From: JAABRU01 sp964534335
GTDB taxonomy: Bacteria; Desulfobacterota; Desulfobacteria; Desulfobacterales; Desulfococcaceae
DNA length: 8,113 nucleotides
Direction: 5' to 3'
Assembly (NCBI GenBank): GCA_964534335.1
Contig: CAZHPS010000316.1
Coordinates: forward strand, 1-8,113
The stretch's first letter is position 1; each line of letters begins with the position of its first letter. A program made the translations under genes and the position numbers. Shown here in pieces: positions 1 through 4,767 of the stretch. Below the pieces are notes generated by a model. That model was not told where the DNA came from, searched no databases, and saw only the letters and a program-made list of their open reading frames with translations.

Positions 1-12
1 TTGCCTTGTGTC

Positions 13-1127
13 CTAATCCCGTTGAACAACCGGGTATGTAATCCATTCCCAAAGCGACCATACATGATCAGTCAGCCCGGCTGCCATTGCCGGAGTCCTG
101 CCCTGCCGTCTTTCCGGCGGCGAGTTCTTACCTCCCGGCAGAAATTATAACTGTACACGGTAAAATATGTGACCGCCTCATGAATACCCCGGTCTTTTGA
201 AAAGCAGCAGGTCTTCCGTACCTTCCGTACCTTCCGGCCGTTCCGGTTTCTGTCTGTCCCGCTGTTCCGTTCAGTGAAAGCCGTATTGACCTGACTGCCC
301 ACTGATGATTTCTCCAGCGCCTTTCTGACACTCTCATCAGTACCGGAAACGGTTCTGAATTCAGTTTTTACCACCCGGCCGTTTTCACGGGTTTTATGAA
401 CAGTCGCATAACTGATATTTTCCGGCGGTTCCGGCCAGGGATTCTTCGGGCGTCCGGGTTTTCCGGTCCGGGGAGGTACAACTTCCCTTCCGTATACATT
501 GGGAATTGCTGTTTTGTAAGGTTTATATTCATCACCGGTGATGAGTCCGGTTTTATTGCCGTCAGTGCGTTTCTGAAACTCACTCACTGCCTTTTCAGCA
601 TTTTCAGAGGTTCTCTTCCCGGGGACAACAGCAGTCACCAGGCGGTGTTCCGGGTCATAGGCGACATGATCCCGGTTATCCCCCTTACCGTTATCCGCAG
701 GGTCTTCCGGGCTGCAGTTCTTTTCTTTTTTTCCCGCAGAAGACCATTTCCCATCAGACTGTCCTTCCCGGGTCTCAGGGGAAAAAGATACCGGGCCGCC
801 GTGAAGATTTTCTGAATGCCCGCCTTCAGGCCTGCTGAAACGCACGGACGTATCTTTGTTTACACCGGCAAGACGGGCTGTTTTCCGGACTCCGCATCCT
901 TCCTGAATGTGCCGCAGGACGGATTCGGCTTTTTCTTCCGGCAGACGGGCTCCGGACAGTGCTGTTCCCTTCCGTTCGGAAAAACGTGCCCGGCAGGTCC
1001 GGCAGTATAATAATCTGCGTTTTTTATCTTTGCCATAATGCATGCATACTGTCAGATTACCTGCGCCGCGTTTACCGAAACCGGGACACTTTTCATTCTG
1101 ACAGCAAAAATGTGAGAGATCTTTCAT
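13..1127 (-). pseudogene. IS1-like transposase, frameshifted and decayed
   Basis: The minus-strand frame starts at ATG 1127, with a GGAGG 12 nt upstream. An N-terminal InsA-like zinc finger (C9, C14, C42, C45) is followed by a helix-turn-helix region at about residues 62-97. The DDE catalytic part has candidate acidic residues D125 (DGKW, where relatives as I remember them read DEKW), D199 (LITGDEY) and E286 (FTERNSGTDRNRN). The open frame ends after 351 codons at 72-74, but the C-terminus expected for the family continues in another frame. That frame reads RTPAMAAGLTDHVWSLWEW and runs to a TAG at 13-15, so a frameshift lies at about 99-113. A 9-bp unit TACCTTCCG is tandemly duplicated at 219-236 and adds an extra VRK. 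Many residues differ from the consensus I remember (W to R, E to G, Y to C, F to S). Family assignment is firm and loss of function is likely. Confidence 0.8.
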
Positions 1128-1183
1128 TTTCCCTGTATACCTCCGAACAAAAAAATTGCATTTTCATCTGTTCAACGGTATTA
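14..1183 (-). mobile_element. Degenerate IS1-superfamily insertion sequence
   Basis: A compact element of about 1.17 kb consists of one transposase gene bounded by a 15-bp inverted repeat. The left end at 14-28 is the reverse complement of TGTTCAACGGGATTA and overlaps the transposase stop codon. The right end at 1169-1183 reads TGTTCAACGGTATTA, 42 bp upstream of the transposase start. The arms match at 14 of 15 positions, and their placement tight against both ends of the gene is what an IS would show. No convincing target-site duplication is visible, and only 13 bp of left flank is in the window, so the exact ends remain uncertain. The frameshift and small duplication in the transposase suggest the copy is dead, although it could still be mobilised in trans if its ends are intact. 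Confidence 0.65.
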
Positions 1184-1286
1184 TAGTCTTTTCCCTGACT
1201 TTTGTCCTTCAAAAAATATCCGAAACCTCAATTCAGTACAGGGAAATCCGCTTTCATAAAGGACAAAAGTTGGTAAAAAGACTATA
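1182..1286. repeat. Imperfect 28-bp inverted repeat beside the IS end
   Basis: The arms at 1182-1209 and 1259-1286 match at 24 of 28 positions around a 49-nt spacer. The four mismatches are clustered in the middle, leaving 12-bp and 11-bp perfect blocks (AAGGACAAAAGT and AAAAGACTATA). The left arm begins within 2 bp of the right inverted repeat of the neighbouring IS, so the IS may have inserted at the edge of an existing palindrome. It could be a small non-autonomous element or a remnant; no gene reads into it. Confidence 0.6.
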
Positions 1287-1362
1287 TTGTAAAATATATG
1301 CAAAAAAATCTCACATTTCAACAATTCCCGGACACAAGGAAAAATTGTATACCGATACTTAA

Positions 1363-1514
1363 GAAGCTGTTTTAAAAATATCCGGGGCCAAAAAATTTTG
1401 GGATTTTGCCAAATACCAAAGCCTGATTTTGCCGTATTCAAACGGGCAGTATCTCTTTTGCCGGATGGATTTCTTCCCGGAAAAATCAGGGCTGGATATT
1501 TTTAAAACAGCTTC
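1363..1514. mobile_element. 152-bp MITE with perfect 21-bp inverted ends
   Basis: The left end at 1363-1383 begins GAAGCTGTTTTAAAAATATC. The right end at 1494-1514 is its perfect reverse complement over 21 bp. Both ends are flanked by the same trinucleotide, TAA, at 1360-1362 and 1515-1517, consistent with a 3-bp target duplication. The 110-bp interior has no coding capacity. Size, perfect termini and a short AT-rich TSD fit a miniature inverted-repeat transposable element. The GAAGCTGTTTT-type terminus and TNA-type target resemble some IS5-family groups, but that parentage is inference. The perfect arms suggest recent activity compared with the decayed IS next to it. Confidence 0.8.
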
Positions 1515-1583
1515 TAAAATATTTCGCTTATCCTGTTTCCGGAACTTCCGGACTCCGAAATAAACTTAATATAATTTAAATAA

Positions 1584-1642
1584 GCCACGAATGACACGAA
1601 TCTGCACGAACTGCACAAATCATAATTCGTGCAATTCGTGGC
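1584..1642. repeat. Hairpin repeat built of 9-bp CACGAA units
   Basis: Four consecutive 9-mers of the form nCACGAAnn (the last degenerate, CACAAA) run from 1585 to 1620. They are followed by the inverted form ATTCGTGCAATTCGTGGC at 1625-1642. Outer arms 1584-1601 and 1625-1642 pair at 16 of 18 positions. A related 9-bp-period tandem occurs at 8017-8043 in this window. From memory, repeats of this kind are dispersed through intergenic DNA of many environmental bacteria; their function is unknown. Confidence 0.75.
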
Positions 1643-1665
1643 TGTACCATCAAATATTCTGAGTA

Positions 1666-1767
1666 ATACCAAATCACAATTGATTTTATACAATATGATT
1701 GTTTTTTTCTTTTTAATTACAGAAAAATGTTCCTTTCGACAGCATGTTTTCAATTGCGATTTGGTAT
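1666..1767. repeat. 102-bp palindromic element, ATACCAAATC ends
   Basis: The arms ATACCAAATCACAATTGA (1666-1683) and TCAATTGCGATTTGGTAT (1750-1767) pair at 17 of 18 positions around a T-rich interior. The right edge continues into TATAAT, as does the right edge of the related element at 7971-8085. Two copies sharing the same terminal decamer in 8 kb argue for a dispersed family rather than a chance palindrome. It could be a small MITE or a REP-like intergenic element. Confidence 0.7.
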
Positions 1768-1833
1768 AATGGTATATTTTGCACTCCGGGAAAACCGATT
1801 CTCCATTGACCTGATACTGTAACTGGCTGATCC

Positions 1834-1981
1834 GCATGTGCAAAAAACCGCTCCGCTTAATTTTTGCACTCCGCCGGATTTGCATGTGCAAAAAATCGCT
1901 CTGTTTAATTTTTGCACTCCTCCGGGTTTGCTGTGCAAAAAACCGCTCCGCTTAATTTTTGCACTCCTCCGGATTTGCATG
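1834..1981. repeat. 48-bp tandem repeat, three copies plus a stub
   Basis: The units are 1834-1881 (48 bp), 1882-1929 (48 bp), 1930-1976 (47 bp, one A missing) and a truncated fourth start at 1977-1981. A degenerate partial unit (TTTTGCACTCCGGG) lies just before, at about 1777-1790. Each unit contains a 9-bp inverted repeat, GTGCAAAAA with TTTTTGCAC, so the array can form three consecutive hairpins. Copies differ by a few substitutions. There are no unique spacers, so this is not a CRISPR array. The array ends about 120 bp upstream of the NACHT gene. Confidence 0.85.
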
Positions 1982-1990
1982 TCAAATCCG
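1970..1990. repeat. Short hairpin at the end of the tandem array
   Basis: CGGATTTG (1970-1977) pairs perfectly with CAAATCCG (1983-1990) over a 5-nt loop. The right arm with its following bases, GTCAAATCC then GTAAGGATT, is nearly the same as the sequence just before lptE (7400-7418), where it also forms the 3' arm of a hairpin. This points to a shared small intergenic element, though its role is unknown. Confidence 0.5.
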
Positions 1991-2083
1991 TAAGGATTGA
2001 AATTATTATAGAAAAAAAATTGAAAACAGCAAATCATAATCCCGGAAGGGATGACATTATCAGCCGGTTTGACCCACTATCAC

Positions 2084-2091
2084 AGAAAGGA
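2084..2091 (+). promoter_or_regulatory. Ribosome binding site that sets the NACHT gene start
   Basis: AGAAAGGA lies 7 nt before ATG 2099. The upstream in-frame ATG at 2051 has its only purine-rich stretch (GGAAGGG) directly abutting the start codon, which is too close to work. The 2099 start is therefore preferred, removing 16 residues from the longest frame. Confidence 0.65.
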
Positions 2092-2098
2092 TGAAAAA

Positions 2099-4300
2099 AT
2101 GGCAGCAGAACTGATTTCTTTCGGAGCCGGTGCTGACTGGATTAAAAAACTGTGGGGAATCCTTTGGCAGCGCAGAAAAACATACAAAAAAGAACTGGAT
2201 GAAATCAATGACGTGATGTTCGGTGATCCTCTTGATTTGGCAAGGTATTATGTGGAGCCGGACTGCCAGGAATTCAACCCCGCAGACCGGCATGAAGAGG
2301 ATTTTCTGGTTGCCCGTGAACCGGTGATGAAAAAAACAGACCAGTTTTTTCTGTCCAAAGCCGCTTTTGAACAGGGCAGCAACCAGATGTTTGTTCTTTC
2401 CGACGCGGGAATGGGCAAAAGTTCCCTGCTCACCATGCTGAAACTCCTGCATCTTACATCTTTCTGGCCCCAAAATAAAGGATGTATCCTGAAAAAACTG
2501 GGCGAGAAAACCCTTGAACAGTTGGCTGCGGTTGAAAACAAAAGAGAGACGATTCTGCTGCTGGATTCTTTGGATGAAGATCCAATGGCCTATGCACGGG
2601 TTGAAGAACGCCTGCTGGAAATTCTGCAGGCAACACAGCATTTTTTCAAAGTCATCATCACCTGCCGCACACAGTTTTTCCCCAAAACAGAGAAAGACCC
2701 TTTGGAACGCAACGGCCTGATTTCCATTGGCAGTTTTACCTGCCCGGCCAAGTATCTGTCTTTTTTTACGGATGACAAGGTTTTGGAATATCTGAAAAAA
2801 AGATTTCCCAAAAAATTATGGATATTGCCGGACAGGAAAAATATTGAGGAATCCCAAAAAATTATTGCCAGAATGGGTTCTCTGCGCTGCCGTCCCATGC
2901 TGTTGTCGTATATAAAGGAGTTGAAAGAGGCTCCGCTTATAAATGACAGTGAATACAAGATTTATGATGCTTTGGTGAAAACCTGGCTGAAACGGGAAAA
3001 GGGAAAACCCGGATGTGCGAATCTGTCAGAAAAAGAGATTCTTCATGCCTGTATCATTCTGGCTGTTATTATGCAAATACGGAAAGAGCGTTCTGTCAGT
3101 GAAGAGGAACTGGACGCGATGATTGCGGAAATATCCGAAGTAAAACCCATACTCCATCTTGATTTCAAGGGACGTTCCCTGCTCAACCGCAATTCAGAGG
3201 GGCATTTCCGCTTTTCCCATTACAGCATACAGGAATTCTGCGTAGCGAAATTCTTTGCGGAAGAACCGGTTTTCACCCCGCGAAAATCTGTTCCGCTTAC
3301 GGAATTCATTTTCAGAATGATGGTGACAAGCGGGAAATCCCTCAGTTTTACTCAACTGATGGATTACAGTAATCTGGATTTCAGGAACAGCAATCTGAGC
3401 GGAGCCAGACTTCAGGGCTTTGACTTAAGCGGAAAAGACATCAGCGGAGCCAATCTGAGCGGAGCAGATTTCAGCAATGCAGATTTCAGCAATTGCAAAC
3501 TTACAGGCACAGTTTTCAAAAATGCCAATCTGAAAGGGGCAGATTTTGAAGGTTCGGATTTTTGGAATGCGGATTTTGAAGGCGCAAAGATTGAATCATT
3601 GCCGCCATTCAGAAATGATTTGGGCATGGAGTTTGTTTTTATTCTTCCGGGTTCATTTATGATGGGAAGTCCCAAAAACGAACCCGGACGGTCTGATGAT
3701 GAAATTCTGCACAACGTCACTTTGACCAAAGGCTTTTTTATGCAGACCACGCAGGTGACACAGAAACAGTGGAAATCTGTTATGGGGAACAATCCCTCCC
3801 ATTTCAAAGAATGCGATGACTGTCCGGTTGAGAATGTTTCATGGGATGATGTGCATGAATTTATTGACAAATTGAATAAGAAGAAAGGTCATACATACCG
3901 GCTTCCCACAGAGGCCGAATGGGAATATGCCTGCCGTGCCGGAAGTGAAACCGCTTTCTGCTTTGGGGATGATGAATCACAATTGGAACACTATGCCTGG
4001 TATGACAGAAATTCAGGCGGTCGCACACATCCGGTTGCACAACGCAACCCCAATGCTTGGGGACTGTATGACATGCACGGCAATGTATGGGAATGGTGTC
4101 AGGACTGGTACGGAAATTATTATGCGGATTCTGTGACAAATCCTGAAGGTTCCAGTACAGGCTCCGACCGTGTCTTTCGGGGCGGGTGCTGGTACGACTA
4201 CGCCAGGCGCTGCCGGTCGGCCAACCGTAACAGCAACGCGCCGTGCAACCGGAACAGCTGCCTGGGCTTCCGGCTTGTCCTCTCCCCAGGTCAGCAGTGA
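2099..4300 (+). CDS. NACHT NTPase with pentapeptide and variable FGE-like domain
   Basis: The 733-residue protein has three parts. First is a NACHT/STAND ATPase with Walker A AGMGKSS (G104-S109), Walker B LLLDSLDED (153-161), a TCRTQFF segment with likely sensor arginine R190, and the F-S-H-Y-S-I-Q-E-F motif (372-380) usual near the end of such modules. Second is a pentapeptide-repeat segment (about 425-498, A[DN][LF]xx units). Third is an FGE-sulfatase domain of C-type-lectin-like fold (about 507-733) with RLPTEAEWEYACRAG (601-615), GLYDMHGNVWEWC (655-667) and a terminal RGG...CRSANRN...NRN...GFRLV signature. No signal peptide or membrane helix is seen, so it is probably cytosolic. By family knowledge NACHT proteins are nucleotide-driven oligomerising switches; here the C-terminus would be the sensor. 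The ligand and effector are unknown, and the ~90 N-terminal residues are unassigned. It appears to be a single-gene unit. Confidence 0.88.
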   Translation: MAAELISFGAGADWIKKLWGILWQRRKTYKKELDEINDVMFGDPLDLARYYVEPDCQEFNPADRHEEDFLVAREPVMKKTDQFFLSKAAFEQGSNQMFVLSDAGMGKSSLLTMLKLLHLTSFWPQNKGCILKKLGEKTLEQLAAVENKRETILLLDSLDEDPMAYARVEERLLEILQATQHFFKVIITCRTQFFPKTEKDPLERNGLISIGSFTCPAKYLSFFTDDKVLEYLKKRFPKKLWILPDRKNIEESQKIIARMGSLRCRPMLLSYIKELKEAPLINDSEYKIYDALVKTWLKREKGKPGCANLSEKEILHACIILAVIMQIRKERSVSEEELDAMIAEISEVKPILHLDFKGRSLLNRNSEGHFRFSHYSIQEFCVAKFFAEEPVFTPRKSVPLTEFIFRMMVTSGKSLSFTQLMDYSNLDFRNSNLSGARLQGFDLSGKDISGANLSGADFSNADFSNCKLTGTVFKNANLKGADFEGSDFWNADFEGAKIESLPPFRNDLGMEFVFILPGSFMMGSPKNEPGRSDDEILHNVTLTKGFFMQTTQVTQKQWKSVMGNNPSHFKECDDCPVENVSWDDVHEFIDKLNKKKGHTYRLPTEAEWEYACRAGSETAFCFGDDESQLEHYAWYDRNSGGRTHPVAQRNPNAWGLYDMHGNVWEWCQDWYGNYYADSVTNPEGSSTGSDRVFRGGCWYDYARRCRSANRNSNAPCNRNSCLGFRLVLSPGQQ
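4166..4290 (+). other. Probable DGR variable region (VR) of the NACHT gene
   Basis: The stretch encodes residues 690 to about 730, the C-terminal FGE/C-lectin surface that known DGRs target. GC content rises from about 49% in the preceding 140 bp to about 68% at 4161-4290. Candidate variable codons (residues 697, 699, 700, 701, 704, 709, 711, 712, 713, 716, 717, 719, 720, 721) all end in C and read TGC, TAC, GAC, CGC, AGC or AAC. This is as expected if a template carried AAC/AGC codons and adenines were randomised. The invariant frame RGG, CRSANRN, NRN, GFRLV matches the FGE-type DGR targets I know. The template, reverse transcriptase and accessory gene are not in the window, so the call rests on pattern alone and the exact boundaries are uncertain. 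Confidence 0.75.
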
Positions 4301-4340
4301 GCAGAGCAGGCACAGGCAGGCAGGTGCGGAGCGGGGGGAA

Positions 4341-4407
4341 GGCACGGCTGACTGCGGAGTACGGAGTGTAGCGGAGCGGAACGTAGTACGGAGCAGTCAG
4401 CCGTGCC
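4341..4407 (+). repeat. 15-bp perfect inverted repeat downstream of the VR
   Basis: GGCACGGCTGACTGC (4341-4355) is the perfect reverse complement of 4393-4407, around a 37-nt loop rich in CGGAG repeats. It begins 40 bp after the stop codon. DGR target genes commonly have an inverted repeat or cruciform just beyond the variable region that aids retrohoming (shown for Bordetella phage BPP-1). The one here is longer and further away than that example. Its 3' arm overlaps the smaller terminator-like hairpin at 4402-4416, so both cannot form together. Confidence 0.75.
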
Positions 4408-4426
4408 TTCGGCACGCGATTTTTTT
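4402..4426 (+). terminator. Rho-independent terminator for the NACHT gene
   Basis: CGTGCC (4402-4407) and GGCACG (4411-4416) form a 6-bp GC-rich stem with a TTC loop. It is followed after CGA by seven Ts at 4420-4426. The spacing and orientation suit the end of the upstream transcript. The stem is short, and its 5' arm is shared with the longer inverted repeat upstream, which may compete with it. Confidence 0.6.
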
Positions 4427-4470
4427 GCAGAATGTGCACGTAAGCGCACGCGCGGCAAAATTTTGTGATT

Positions 4471-4560
4471 GTCTGAACCGGGATTCACAGGATTAAAGGA
4501 TTGACAGGATTGCTGTCTGAACTGTGATTCATCTGATTTGTCTGATTTCTCTGATTTGTA
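4471..4560. repeat. Degenerate GGATT / TGATTT tandem repeat
   Basis: A segment starting TGTCTGAAC at 4470 leads into GGATT words spaced 9-10 bp (4480-4511). A second TGTCTGAAC at 4514 leads into TGATTT words spaced 8-9 bp (4534-4558). The two halves share the head TGTCTGAAC..G.GATTCA and then diverge. It resembles dispersed intergenic repeats I remember from Desulfobacterota and other environmental genomes. No coding or clear regulatory role is visible. Confidence 0.6.
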
Positions 4561-4607
4561 TTTGTATAAGTTGTAATTATGGCAATCATTATTGGGAATA
4601 AAAAAAG

Positions 4608-4632
4608 TAGCACAAGCTTCCAGCCTGTGCTA
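4608..4632. repeat. Small hairpin repeat, terminator-like on minus strand
   Basis: TAGCACA (4608-4614) pairs with TGTGCTA (4626-4632). An inner GCT/AGC extension follows one mismatch, around a TCC loop. A run of As at 4600-4606 precedes it, so on the minus strand it reads as a hairpin followed by a T-run. No minus-strand gene nearby needs a terminator. The core AGCTTCCAGCCTGTG resembles dispersed hairpin repeats known from other environmental genomes, so it is called a repeat. Confidence 0.55.
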
Positions 4633-4751
4633 TAGTTTATGAACAAACCGGAATCCTGTTCTGCCTTATTTCTGATAATGCCAGATGTATGACAAAAATG
4701 CCAATCAGAAGATTTTAATATAAAAAATTCATTAAACAATCACCTTGATTC

Positions 4752-4758
4752 GGAGGAG
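4752..4758 (+). promoter_or_regulatory. leuS ribosome binding site
   Basis: GGAGGAG ends 9 nt before ATG 4768. It is a strong Shine-Dalgarno match that fixes the leuS start and agrees with the usual N-terminus of the enzyme. Confidence 0.85.
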
Positions 4759-4767
4759 AATTCAATA

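Larger units (their letters stand above)
1184..2098. other. Gene-free region filled with small repeat elements
   Basis: No credible gene is present in about 0.9 kb. The longest open frames are minus-strand reads through the tandem repeats around 1514-2037 and lack recognisable domains or ribosome binding sites. The stretch holds, in order, the imperfect palindrome by the IS, a 152-bp MITE, a 9-bp-period hairpin repeat, an ATACCAAATC-ended palindrome and a three-copy 48-bp tandem. It is AT-rich between the elements. The promoter of the NACHT gene must lie in or upstream of this region, but no well-spaced -35/-10 pair could be assigned with confidence. Confidence 0.7.
4301..4767. other. Intergenic region between the NACHT gene and leuS
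   Basis: The first ~118 bp continue the GC-rich composition of the variable region and contain a purine-rich run with repeated CGGAG words and a long hairpin. Composition then drops to AT-rich at about 4418. The rest holds a T-tract, a degenerate GGATT/TGATTT repeat, a small hairpin repeat and the leuS ribosome binding site. No small gene is credible; the plus-strand open frame across 4170-4496 only shadows the variable region. TTGACA at 4501-4506 has no matching -10, so the leuS promoter was not located. Confidence 0.7.

Noticed and set aside
396..815. Plus-strand open frame of 139 codons
   Set aside because: It is the antisense shadow of the transposase, with no family resemblance.
1..1342. 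Alternative IS ends at 4-13 and 1330-1339 (CCTTGTGTCC / GGACACAAGG)
   Set aside because: A 10-bp match over 1.3 kb can arise by chance, and the 14/15 match at 14-28 and 1169-1183 sits much better against the gene ends.
1834..1981. CRISPR array
   Set aside because: The units repeat along their whole length, without unique spacers, and no cas gene is present.
1514..2037. Minus-strand open frames of 125 and 95 codons with a repeated GGVQKL peptide
   Set aside because: They are translations of the 48-bp tandem repeat and neighbouring palindromes, with no domain, no clear ribosome binding site and no conserved composition.
2051..2098. Upstream ATG 2051 as the NACHT gene start
   Set aside because: The purine-rich stretch directly abuts the start codon, whereas ATG 2099 has AGAAAGGA at normal spacing.
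2099..4300. The FGE-like domain as a working formylglycine-generating enzyme
   Set aside because: The region that would hold the paired catalytic cysteines coincides with the presumed variable segment, no sulfatase partner is nearby, and the fold is commonly used for binding in DGR targets.
4170..4496. Plus-strand 108-codon open frame spanning the end of the NACHT gene
   Set aside because: It is an alternate reading of the GC-rich variable region and the hairpin behind it; no start signal or domain.
4485..4739. Minus-strand 84-codon frame between the NACHT gene and leuS
   Set aside because: It reads through dispersed repeats, its C-terminal peptide is low-complexity N/Q/S, and no homologous family is recognised.
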